A stretch of DNA of 64,000 nt, taken from positions 1 to 64,000 of the forward strand of contig JAYKXP010000151.1 in assembly GCA_037176845.1 (NCBI GenBank). The letters run 5' to 3'. Position 1 is the stretch's first letter, and each line of letters opens with the position of its first letter. Source of the stretch: Paramarasmius palmivorus (taxonomy: Eukaryota; Basidiomycota; Agaricomycetes; Agaricales; Marasmiaceae). Both the position numbers and the translations under genes were made by a program. The notes beneath the pieces were generated by a model. It was not told the DNA's origin, searched no databases, and was given only the letters and a program-made list of their open reading frames with translations. This document shows, piece by piece, positions 9,618 through 19,677 of this stretch.

Positions 9618-12600
9618 TCAATCGAACTCGTAATCCTTTCCACTTATCCCAGCGCTTTTCTGTGCTTGGCGGTATTCTTCTTCTTCTCCTTCCCGTACAA
9701 TTCTCTCGCCAATGCCTCGAATGTCCTCCGGCCTCAGGACCTTTAGAATCCTTTCCCAATCTCCCGGTCCTCGTAACTGTAATATTGCCTTCCTCGCAGC
9801 ATCATACATCCCCCTGATAGCAATGATCCTTGCATCGATCTGAGCACGGAAGGTGTTTGTCTTCGTATAGGCCTGTTGTGACTGGGTTCCCTTTACAGAG
9901 TGCTGATAAGCCACAGTGCGGGCCCGTAACTGACTTCTCAAGCGAAAAAGTGCTTCGAAGGCTTGTCCATATCGCAGGCGATCTTCAATGTCGATAAGAA
10001 TGGTAGAACATAGTTTTGTTCGAGCATGTGCTGGAAAGAAACTAGGCAAGAGAAGCGGAACATCCTCAGCCTCATCGTCGGACGGAAGAGCCTCGATAAA
10101 CGGAATTATATCCGGCATGTGCTTTCGCTGACTTTCACGGAACCGACGAATTCGCTGTAGTAGAGTGATCCGACGTTTGAGGATATCCGTTTCTTGATAC
10201 AAAGTCTGTTTTGATTGTGCATTCAAGGCTTTGATGAGACGTCTGTCAGGCCCAAAATTAGCGAAGTTTTATCAACCTAGCGAGAACCCTACTGGTTGTC
10301 CTCGATCTCCAATGCCTCAGAAACCATTGCCGACAGAGACAGCCCCTCTATCGGTACCTTTGCTCGCTTTTCACGCTCCAGCTCCTCATCTGCAAGACAT
10401 TTCTTGACCTTAGCTAACGTGATTGCTGAGTACAGTAAGAATCATGTCATTTCAGCAGGGTTAGCGATTAAATCTCACCTGACTCAGGAAGCTCGTAAGG
10501 ACACATTTGGCTAGGATCTTTCGCCCACTGGATGGCCATCTGCTCCCATACCACCAGCTCTTCGGAGTGAAAATGTTGGAGGGCCTCCGTGAAGGCACTG
10601 AATGCTCTTGAGTACACTACGAGATGAGAGATGCCTTTGATCAACCGTTTCAATAACATATCGTCTAAGTTCATGGTCAGTTTATGAATGAAATCATTGC
10701 AATTTTCACCCCTACCTAGAGAAATAGTCTTTCCCCAGTTCCAGGAATTACACAAGTCATCCGTGGTATCCCAACGTGCACCTGCGGTCATCATTGAAAG
10801 AGAAGGTGCCGCGTCATTGAACCATGACCAGGTGCGCTCTGGGGCCTCTCCGTCCACTTCGCCCACTCCCTCGGTGAATTCAAAAGCATACGGGGCGAAA
10901 CATTTCTCGACATGTGCTGCCAGATGAAATTTTGGGACTCTGAATTTCACAGTTCGGTAGTTGGGAAATTGCCAAGCCTTCGGACGTTCCTTCATACGAT
11001 CATAGAAGTGAGCTTGCCACTGGCAAGCTATGTCGTATGAGAGGAATAGTTGCAGGACGCAGACGCCGATCAGCGTCATGAGCAGGATGCAATCCATGTT
11101 TATGTACCTGAAAAGGATGATTAGTAATAGCGAACGGCGCCGTCGAAATGCAGCATCCGCTTACCGTTCACCTTTCTGCAAGTCACCCATGCCATTCGGC
11201 CGAAACAGCTCGTGACGCGCGCAAGTTACAGCACCGATGCCAGTCGCCCGTAAGCCTTTGGATTTCTTTGTGTTGGCTTTCCAGATTGCAGAAAAGCCAA
11301 CACAATGACTAATCTGTAGCACATTTCAGTTGATTATCCGACAAATCTGGGGTTATTGCCATACCTCGTCTTGCTTGGTCTGTTTCCGTACCTCTTCCAT
11401 GTACTCTTCGTTGTCAACAAAACAACCCCAACCAGGACCAAGCGCCGGATCACGACTGTCATTTGCTCTAGCCCGTGCCTTCTGTTTGAAGTTGGCGTCG
11501 ATAGACAGTATCAGCGCGTATAGCCAACTAGTTGAATGTATAGCGTCAGTTTGCGAAGTGAAGCCTAATGGTAGACACACCTCAATTCCGGAGAAGTACT
11601 TTCCCAATTCTGGGGAAGATTTGCGCCAGGCTGTGGACATGCCCGACATGGAACGGTAGCTGACCCCTTTGGTGTTCCTTCCAATCCCGTAGGATCATGT
11701 CCCCGACCGATTCGTTTACCCATTTTGATATGTCTCCACTGACGTACCATTAGCATAAACTGCGTCAAGCGATCCTTTTGAACAACAGTCAGATAAGCAA
11801 CTGGAAAATTATGGTAGCCACGTACGGGTAGCTTCCGCAGGCCTGTTCCATCGGTCATCCTCTCAAGGGAGCGATAAAAATCCGTCGGGGACAGATGACC
11901 CTGCAAGTTGATTAGGTGGAAGGTTCTCATCAAGTTGAAGCTCGCAGCACTCTGAGGGTCTTTGTAGGAGGCAGGCCATAACCCGATCTCTATAAGCTGG
12001 CTCTTTGCATCTAAAATCTCACCTGTTAATCTTTTAACCTCGTGAGTTTGCATTAGAGAGGACTTACCAACGTCGTCGCACCCACAGAAGTCAATATCGA
12101 CGACATGGATCCCATTGACATCCAATACTGTGAAATCTTTACAAGTCCGAGGACAATTGCAAAAGATGCCCGAACGATGCCCGAGCGTAATACGGACACC
12201 AAGTGATTGAAGCGATATAGAGCTGAAGTGGTCTTCCTTCCATTCCTGTCAACAAAACCATGTAAACTCTGTTGAAACAATGTGAATAGTGAATAAACTT
12301 ACCTGCACGCGATGAAATGGTTGAAACTTATGGTTGTCCTTCATACACTTCCGACATAACATGTGCAGCCCTAGACAGTCTACGCATCGGACACAAGCGT
12401 CCAGGGATGAACATTGTGCACATTTTCCGTCAAAGTGTCGGCCACGCCCTTCACTAGCGAACACCCAGTCAAGGTAATCCTCTCTATGTTGCTTCTTCCA
12501 CGTCAAAAGCGGGACATCCTATTGATTGGTCTGTCAATTGCATAGCACTCGTTACAAGAAGAATTGGGCACACCGAGTCTTCATAACGTTTTGCCTTCTT

Positions 12601-12858
12601 TGTAGCAACATTTGGATCCACGAAGTCTGCGTTTTCATTGATATCATTGACGAAGCCTGAGTCTGAGAGAGGAAGTTCCGGACGTGATATATCGAGAGAT
12701 GCTAGAGCTGATATTTTGCGGGGGTTTGTCGTGACACTTCGGACAATTCTAGAGCTGATATGATTTGAATGAGTCGATGTATAAGCCTTTTCGTGGTGCT
12801 TATGAAGGTCTCCAGCAGTTACCATGCGCCTCGTAACCTTCTGTTTGCTCTTTACCAT
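9618..12858 (-). CDS. KDZ-family transposase, copy 1 (divergent)
   Basis: This is a multi-exon transposase of the KDZ superfamily, large cut-and-paste DNA transposons abundant in mushrooms. The start is ATG at 12858. An N-terminal Ser/Lys-rich part is followed by a CxC2-type zinc cluster near 12425-12310 (CAQC, CVRC, CLGLHMLCRKC and HKFQPFHRVQ). Next come a domain with GIHVVDIDFCGC, the WRHIKMGKRIGRGH and PCRACPQPGANLP motifs, and the RNase H-fold core: TGIGAVTCARHE, GERYINMDC, SYDIACQW, VPKFHL and VDGEAPERTW. The C-terminal exon (10226-9618) is helical and ends in a stop. Introns are short and frames close at those I checked, including donor GTGTGC / acceptor AATAG before the zinc cluster. 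The region after VDGE differs from the usual GAG..DGE..ERIWG..HN pattern. I found no terminal inverted repeats. Confidence 0.78.
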
Positions 12859-13390
12859 CGTGCACGAAAATGAAATCGATTGCGACAGCGTCAAGTTGAT
12901 GGTCGTTCTGGGCGAAAGATACTATATCCGATAACCCCGAAACCAATTCCATAAGGGCTAAGCGTCGGCCCGAAGAAATTCCTATGGACACGTTTGGGAC
13001 ACGTTCAGTCACTCTCACTACTTCACCCATCATGATATACTGGCGGAACTGTTTATCTCCTCAAAGATGTCGAGGTGTCTCCCAGGCATCACTCGCACCA
13101 TTGAAGTGCAAGATGGTTCGTTTAATCCTCGAGAGCAACGTAAACTGACCCTTTTGTTAGAAGGACAACCTTCTTCTTGGACGGACTACTAGTCTTTCTG
13201 CTATAAGTAATCTGACTTGATGTTGACCCACTCCCGGCCCATCATCGACCCATTCCTCAAACTTGCTGTTCAAACCTATCAAACCCAACTCAAACACAAC
13301 TTGAATATGCGCAATCCTCAGACCGCTAGGATGAAACCGGGAGGTACGAATACTTGTCACTATTAGAAGCTACTTTTGAACTCACAGTGA

Positions 13391-13928
13391 TCCAGGTAAG
13401 CCTCCGGAACCCATTAGACCAATCGAGTATGTTGGAGAGGTCGTTCCTAGAATGCGCCGTGCGATAAATAGACGCCTCGACGACGAAGAAGAGAAACAGG
13501 TGTGGACATATATCATTGTATAATGTCCGGTAACTCATCTTTCACTCTCTTCACAGGTTCGATCACAATTGATACTCAATTCTCCACCGACACCAATCCT
13601 TCGTCCACGCAATCCATTTGTCACCCCATTCTGGCTGCGAAACATACGCCAAGAGAGGGACTCTGTGCGTGCGACAACACCCGAAAGTCCGACTCAACTT
13701 GCCAGCAGTCCACCTACAACGCCAGAGTTGACTAGAGGCCAATCAAGTGTTGCAAGTACTCCTCCTGTCACCCCGGTCACACCGAAGACGAAAAGAAAGA
13801 CCGAGCTGGAAGTACTGTTGGAAGGCGTTGTGCCCACAGTTGGGAAGAGGAAGCGGACCCCGACTCCTACCAAGGGTGTCCACGCCTCTAAGCGTTTGTG
13901 CCGTAGGAATAAAGGAAGTTCTGAGTAG
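13391..13928 (+). CDS. Small Pro/Thr-rich basic protein
   Basis: No recognised family. Two exons are visible: about 13391-13499 (encoding ...INRRLDDEEEKQ) and 13557-13928. They join through an intron with donor GTGTGG and acceptor CTTCACAG. The second exon encodes a low-complexity stretch with repeated TPP/TPE/TPK dipeptides and two basic clusters (KTKRK, GKRKR). It ends in SKRLCRRNKGSSE-like sequence before the stop at 13926-13928. The composition suggests a nuclear protein. A first exon with ATG near 13305-13345 is likely but its splice phase could not be made to fit. The gene lies directly upstream of KDZ copy 1, transcribed divergently from it, and could be a companion gene of the transposon; that is inference. 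Confidence 0.4.
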
Positions 13929-14230
13929 TCATGGTAATTGCGTAGTCGTAGTAATTATTTATGATATTATGTACACGCAATTCGAGCTCGTCTGGTGCAC
14001 ACCTCTGATAAATGACATAACTGAAGAACGAGAGCGTCAACCATCCATGAAAGCACTATAGGAAGGAAGAAAACTCATGAGCTTCAGGCGAATTTCGGCT
14101 AGCACCAGAGATGGTAAAAACATCCTAGTCAAGTATTGATAATATACACGCATGCTATACACAGTGGAAGCCCAAGGATGGTCATAGGGCCTTCATAGTG
14201 AGCGACGATAACAAGTGAGAAAAGTATACC

Positions 14231-14252
14231 ACAAGCGCCGAGAAAGCGCTCG
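14231..14252. repeat. AAGCGC repeat, copy 1 of 3
   Basis: ACAAGCGC followed by six bases and AGCGCTCG. It shares flanks with copies at 14604 and 14975, including a nearby GTGA-like sequence upstream and, for copies 1 and 2, GAGGTGGTT/AAGGTGGTT downstream. Confidence 0.5.
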
Positions 14253-14603
14253 TCGATGAGGTGGTTATCTAGCTTCTAATTCGACGATTGTGATGGGGTA
14301 TCGTACCCCATACTGAGCACAGAATGTAGACCATTGCATAAGATGCAGGATCTACTGATAAAGCGGCCATTGTTGCACATTTCAACAAAACAAGCCTCAC
14401 GATTCAGAGTGACGCGAGTACCATATTAGATTCGATGCGTGTCATTGTGATGCCTACTGAAACCAAATCTGTGTAAGTGCCCCATACACCCAAGCTTTCT
14501 CTTGAGTAGATTCATAGCTCTATATATTTACAAGACTCGGGATACTGGAATGGTTTCAATGTGTATATATGTAGATTGACGACTCAAGGGAAACAAGTGA
14601 TAA

Positions 14604-14625
14604 ACAAGCGCCAATGAAGCGCTCG
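14604..14625. repeat. AAGCGC repeat, copy 2 of 3
   Basis: Same unit as at 14231, preceded by AGTGATAA and followed by AAGGTGGTT. Confidence 0.5.
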
Positions 14626-14974
14626 TTCTTCAAGGTGGTTTTGTGCGCATCCCAACTCATAGGGGTGGAGCGAGCAGCTCGGTAACGACAAATGATACTT
14701 ACATGTATTCAAAGATCAAGGTTTGAGAGGAATAGAGCGGACAAAAGTGGACAAGCCAATAAAACGGACTAGAGGCCTAAGATGTGTATTGATGCAAATG
14801 CTCGTGAAGTACCACTATCTATATGTACGAAACTAGACACTGCGCAATTCCCCTATATATTTACCATTTATCTTTTTCAGACTGATATCTTTGGATCTTG
14901 CAGTTCTCAGGGCATTGGAAGTTGCCTGAACGCAAATAAATCGATAAATGTTTGTTAGTTCTTGAGGGTGATAA

Positions 14975-14995
14975 ACAAGCGCTGACGAAGCGCCG
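14975..14995. repeat. AAGCGC repeat, copy 3 of 3
   Basis: Same unit, preceded by GGTGATAA and followed by a GCCTGAGG duplication. The T/C exchanges next to GCGC keep the two half-sites complementary. Confidence 0.45.
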
Positions 14996-15386
14996 TGAGG
15001 CCTGAGGCCTGAGGCTTTATCACTCTCTCCGGCAATCATCGAATCGTCTCTTGTCGTCAATCATCACCATGTACTCATTATCGATTCTCATATTGCTTCT
15101 GGTATCACACCGCCAACAGGGAGACATAGGAAAGGTGAGTCCAACGTTTCATGAACATCTCAAAACCTTTGTTTAGAAGGTTTTTAGTTTCTCCCATCGC
15201 TGTGTGTTACATCGACGGACTTTCTTCATACCAGCTACTTTGCTTCACCTTCTTCAACTCAGGTCAGAGCAATAGTTACCAGGAGGTGCTTCGTGGCTTG
15301 GGAATAGGTAATAAAATGGTTCTTGCGTGAGCGTCCTTCTCGGCTCCGTCTTTGTAACCTCTTCCCAATCTCTTCCTTCATTAGGA

Positions 15387-16429
15387 ATGCCTCGCACACG
15401 TCTCTATCACACAGAGGAACAACAAAAGCTGGCGAACCGAATCAAAAGCGCTCAATACTATGCGAAGCAAGCTCGTATCTCTTCTGGATATTTACATTGA
15501 CTCAACTTGGCTCTAGGAACAAGGAAAAAATCAAGGCTCGAAGGATCAAAAAGTGAGATTTCCCAACTACAACCCTTGCAGCAATGAACCATTCTTCATC
15601 AGACTTCAGGCTCAGGGTCTTCATCTTTATTCTGATTCATCAGAAGCTTCATCTCACAGCTCAGCTCACGACCAACCTGAACAGAGGTACTTGAATGTTC
15701 TACGCAACCCCGTCCATCACACGAGCTGACTCCCGACCTAGCTTTCCACATACACCGGAACCTCATGAAGCAGAAAACTCATATGCACCTGGACCGGAAT
15801 ACCTCGAAGATGATGAGGAAGATTCGGAGTGGGATGATCGGTGGAGGCGGGAGTTGAAACGGCTGTCTGAAATACACAAGGATGACGAAAGGTACGAGTA
15901 CATGAAATATAGGCCATTTCCACTTCTTCATATCCTCCTCAGTCATTGGAGTCACTACGACACTGTCCTCAGCGAAATCAAATACCAACCATTGGTCAGA
16001 CACATCGATCCTGCAAAACTGAGCAACGACAGACCGCCCTTCCTCAAAGAACTTCATCGAATTCAATTAATGCTCCTTGATTGCTATTCGACCGTTGGTG
16101 CTAAAAACCACCGAACATTTCTTCCGAGGCTTTACGAAAAACACATAGACCGGTATCGAAGGAAAGGAGCATCCGACTTACTTGACGACATATACCAGGA
16201 CCTCATCAAGTTCGGTCCACCTTTGCGCATGCTTCGAGATATGGTATGGTTCAGATACGGCAGTGGGGCTGAGAAAGATTTGGTAGGGAAGGTCCTGAAC
16301 CGGGTTCAAAAGATAAGAGATTGGGTTGATGACATGCGAATGGTCGAAATTACATTCGGGACAAGCGAGCTAATCGAGGACTATGAAACGGGTCGATTAT
16401 CGTTCCAAAAAGCACAAAGCTCCTACTAG
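15387..16429 (+). CDS. Unknown protein with basic YYAKN-type N-terminus
   Basis: Exons 15387-15466, 15517-15552, 15603-15686 and 15742-16429 give 295 residues; all phases close. The first intron appears to use a GC donor (GCAAGC) with acceptor CTCTAG. The other two are 50 and 55 nt with GTGAGA and GTACTT donors. Residues 1-40 form a basic, helical segment ending AQYYAKNKEKIKARRIK, which may bind nucleic acid. It resembles the N-terminus of the gene at 26.7-27.1 kb. An acidic linker (EYLEDDEEDSEWDDRW) precedes a helical 190-residue domain rich in Leu, Arg and Trp. No known fold is recognised. Such genes are frequent in agaric genomes, and I infer but cannot prove an association with the flanking KDZ elements. 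Confidence 0.7.
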
Positions 16430-16471
16430 GTTTATCCTTTCTTCCTGCCACGTTTATTCTTTGACTACTGG

Positions 16472-17244
16472 TTGTATGTATTTACGCTGGTGGCGTCGGA
16501 GTCGCCGCCGCCAACTTCCGAATCAAGCACCGATTTCTTAGAAGACGGACATTTCTTAGAAGACGGACATTTCTTAGAAGACGGACGCATAAATAGTCAA
16601 GCATTCCATTTGGTCCCTTTCATATCCTTCTTACTGGACCTGTACGATGAAGTGAGTGTCCTTAACATATGTCAGAATTTCTACTAAATACCGCCGATTA
16701 GCCCCACTCTTCCGAACCGCTATGCAAAGCCCATTACCGCAGGCGAGACGAAGTTCATCAACGCGATGCTTGTTTTTAATAAGGACCAAAAACGATATCT
16801 GGACCAATGGTTCAAGCTCTATCTTACTTATCGAAGTCGCACTACGGATCGCAGCGTCTCTTTTTGGAGTTTCATGCACGCCATGTTTAGGCAGTGGCTA
16901 CGTCGATGGGCCCCTGCACATTGGGGCGTTTGGAGATATACATTGAAACAATACTGGAAGTCTCGTCTTCAAGAGGTACGTTTCCTTCTGTCTCTATATT
17001 AACTCAACACTGATGTTCATGTTTGTAGCGTATGATACGCTATTGGGACTGGAAGGCTGGCACATTCGAAGGGCTGAAGAAGTTACAAAGAAGCAGGACA
17101 CCATTTACTGCTCCGTCTTCACCAGCGGGTCGACAGCCAGCATGCGCTCTCTCCATGCCAATGCTATACGTCGAGGAGACGCCTACTAAAAGTATGGTTG
17201 ATCAGATTAGAGGGAAACGATTCGTCCGTTTATTCGACGATTAG
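16472..17244 (+). CDS. Hypothetical Trp-rich basic protein
   Basis: The last two exons are solid. One ends at 16975 with donor GTACGT and encodes a helical, Trp/Arg-rich stretch (KYLDQWFKLYLTYR-like, then WLRRWAPAHWGVWRYTLKQY). The last runs from 17030 to the stop at 17242-17244 (IRYWDWKAGTFEGLKKLQRS). They are linked by a 54-nt intron. The upstream part is uncertain: an exon ending at a perfect GTGAGT (16651) followed by acceptor GATTAG (about 16702) fits a gene, but the phase requires a frame that is stopped further upstream. The region around 16533-16586 holds a three-fold 18-bp repeat that would encode FLEDGH units. Function unknown. Confidence 0.45.
16533..16586 (+). repeat. Three perfect 18-bp tandem repeats
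   Basis: ATTTCTTAGAAGACGGAC occurs three times head to tail without a mismatch. In one frame it encodes a six-residue acidic repeat. Confidence 0.85.
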
Positions 17245-17423
17245 TGGTGTCTGTAATTATATCCAATAAATCGTATCCTATGTATGTGTTTAATGCTCAC
17301 AGAGCCCCAATCTGTGAATCGCGAAAAGGTACTGCCATAAATAGAAGTGGCGCATCAATCGAAGCGGCCTCGAGGCACAGAAGCCAGCACAATCTGTTCG
17401 TTTTCTTTTGCTCCACAACCATC

Positions 17424-18127
17424 ATGTCTTTGCCTCCACGCAACTCTCTCTTGCGCCTCTTGTCAGACGAGTTCCGTGAGTTGCCTTACTGACTGCTTGT
17501 GCCACTCACCCATCTAATGTTACATCCACAGTTCGCGACATAGTCCCAATACGTACAATACTCAATACTCTGAACGACACCCAGCGGGGGGCCCTTTGTC
17601 ACTTGTTGAACGCGATCCTTGGAAAATGTGCGTGTTTATAGCGTATTGACTCACTCATGCTCATTATTCTCCCTTAGCTGATGCATTGATGGCGTTCAAG
17701 CTCCTGTTTCCAAACGACCCTGACAGTATTCTCGCCATTACAAACACTGGCAGTGACCAGGCCATCAACGGGTAAGCCTCAACTTTCTCGAACGCTCGTG
17801 ACTACTGAAAACTCACGTACCTTTCAATTATCAGGTCCACTGGGGAAGAGTTGATTCTTTCTGTTGTCGACGCTGTCGCTCGTCGTTTCGGCGGACAAGC
17901 CGTGCTATTTGTGACCGTCGCAAAGCCAGAAGGAAACATAGTTACTCAGAGGTGCGTATTCATTATTCCCCCATTCCTTGAGATGAATCATCATCAACAG
18001 TGCATCATCAACGATTTTTCGGAATCCCCTGGATAAGCCCCCGGCGCTTTGCGAGTGGGCCAAGAAAGAGTATACAGAGTTTAATTCCGCCTGTGAACGT
18101 TTTGGGTATCATTATCTCAGGGTCTGA
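17424..18127 (+). CDS. Module protein A (161 aa), family of three in window
   Basis: Five exons (17424-17475, 17532-17627, 17678-17771, 17835-17951, 18001-18127) splice to 161 residues without phase conflict. The N-terminal half (LLRLLSDEF...RTILNTLNDTQ...LLNAILGKS) matches the N-terminus of the next gene at 18394. The C-terminal half (SVVDAVARRFGGQAVLFVT, then EWAKKEYTEFNSACERFG) matches segments of the genes at 30444 and 35290. Both ends of the 117-nt exon 4 are phase-2 junctions, as in those genes. No catalytic motif or localisation signal is seen. It is the shortest member, lacking the long low-complexity and nuclear-signal regions of the other two. It is either a minimal version or a domain precursor; function unknown. 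Confidence 0.7.
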
Positions 18128-18393
18128 TAGGCAGTAATCTACAATGTGCTCAAATGTATTGAATCGTCTTGTTGGAAGGACTAATCGCGCCGTATTGTTG
18201 GAGGGACCCTGACATCAAAGTCGAGTCAGAAAGGAACCGTAATACCTATTTGAGAAATGATCTAACTTTTTTTGTTCGAACGGATCCTCATTGACCCACG
18301 TTCCGCAGGATAGCCTTGATCTTCGATGTCCCCAATAGGTGAACACGGCGATTCAGAACCACTTATATATGTTTTCAAATGGTCGAGCTACTC

Positions 18394-19369
18394 ATGGCTT
18401 CTTACCACCACGACCCACCTCAGAACGAAGATGGCGAAGACCCCGCAGTCGTTGAATTCGTTTCAAATCTAATTGTCCAGCCCTTCTGTGAGTACAAATT
18501 ACATTGGATTGGTTATAGCCAGCGAAACTTACGGTCTTTTCAGTGATTGACAGCACCCCTGTTCGAGAGGCCATCGCAACGATGAACTCTGACCAGATTA
18601 TTGCTGTTCGCCGAATCTTGTCCCAGGTCCTTGCAACTGGTGAGTTATTGATCATTGCTAACGGAATAAACACTCACCGACACCTTTAGATGATTATATG
18701 GCACTGATGAATATACTATCTTCACACGAGGAAAACCCTTCATCTTCTCCTGAACACGCCAACGCTGAATCGTCCCAGACAGTCATAGCCGACAGTATCT
18801 CTTCCGATGAGCCAGAGACCGGCAAGGATGGCGACTATCCGGGTGGTTCCTTGGATGTTGCTGCTTCTTCCCCCATCGATCATCTCGACAACAGCGACTC
18901 TCTCGATTCCTCGGACGTTGCAGCGGCTTCCTCTCCCATCCAGAATTTCGACGATGACGACGGCGAACTTGAATATGTCGACATGCCGGTTGCTGCAGCT
19001 TCCTCTCCCGTCCAGGATTTCGATGACGACGACGACGACCTTGAATATGTTGACATGCCGGTTGCTGCAGCTTCCTCCCCCAACGAGGCAGAAACCGACG
19101 ATATCGGCCCTGATGTTGCGTCGGATGTTGCCGTACCGTCTGCTAGTCCCTCGAATGTTGCGTCCGCTGGTCCCTCGAACACGACCGCCGCTGCCGTTGT
19201 CGCTGCACCTCCCGTTGTCGCTGCACCTCCCGTTGTCGTAGCACCTCCCGTTGTCGTCGCGCCTGCACCTGCTCCTCATGTCGCCGCCGACGACGACGAC
19301 TTAGATCATGGTTTGGACATTGGTGGTAGTGATTCAGCCTTGGAGTCCATGGAAATGCATCAGCTATAG
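18394..19369 (+). CDS. Acidic, alanine-rich paralogue of module protein A
   Basis: Exons 18394-18487, 18544-18639 and 18690-19369 give 289 residues. Residues about 22-75 align with the N-terminus of the 17424 gene. Introns 1 and 2 are phase 1 and exon 2 is exactly 96 nt in both, which shows common descent by tandem duplication. Instead of the shared C-terminal module it carries low complexity: two perfect-length 72-bp repeats encoding VAAASSP...FDDDD...LEYVDMP, then a VVAAPP/VVVAPP stretch and an acidic end. The protein is very acidic and probably disordered. Function unknown. It lies next to KDZ copy 2, tail to tail. Confidence 0.7.
18917..19084 (+). repeat. 72-bp coding tandem repeat
   Basis: Units start at 18917, 18989 and 19061 (the last partial). 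Each encodes 24 residues with an alanine-serine part, an Asp run and LEYVDMP. The exact 72-bp spacing and few mismatches indicate recent slippage or unequal exchange. Confidence 0.85.
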
Positions 19370-19677
19370 TAGTTACCATGAAGGCCAAATGCATCACACA
19401 AGACAACTACCAGTGCCCATTAAGGCAAATGGGCAAAGGTGTAGCTGATATACCCACATGCCAATTGCGGATGGGACACCAGAGACACGGGCGTCTATAA
19501 AAAGCGCCTGGCCTGAATTGAACTCAGCTTACATCAGCCGAATGTTGAGCTGCAGTACTGCTGAACTACAGCGCCAACATATACTACGTAAATGTACTAA
19601 TTATATACTAGTATACTGGACAAATAGGTATTAGAATTATACTAAGGAGAATGTAGCCTATTTATACAGATAGTCCA
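19370..19677. other. Tail-to-tail intergenic, nothing supported
   Basis: About 300 bases between the acidic gene and the 3' end of KDZ copy 2. It is AT-rich near 19600. I looked for a terminal inverted repeat of the KDZ element here and on the far side (23.7-24.05 kb) and did not find one. Confidence 0.3.

Larger units (their letters stand above)
13930..15386. other. Non-coding stretch with short repeats
   Basis: About 1.45 kb, AT-richer, without a convincing gene. It contains three copies of a short GCGC-rich repeat (listed separately). At 15069 there is a possible isolated 5' exon: an ATG followed by 22 mostly hydrophobic codons and a perfect GTGAGT donor at 15135. No downstream exon was found for it, so it may be a gene remnant or part of a longer leader for the gene at 15387. 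Confidence 0.35.

Noticed and set aside
18740..19406. Antisense frames across the acidic repeat gene (up to 179 codons)
   Set aside because: They are repeat-driven shadows of the 72-bp unit and the Ala/Val run; the + strand gene has three consistent exons.
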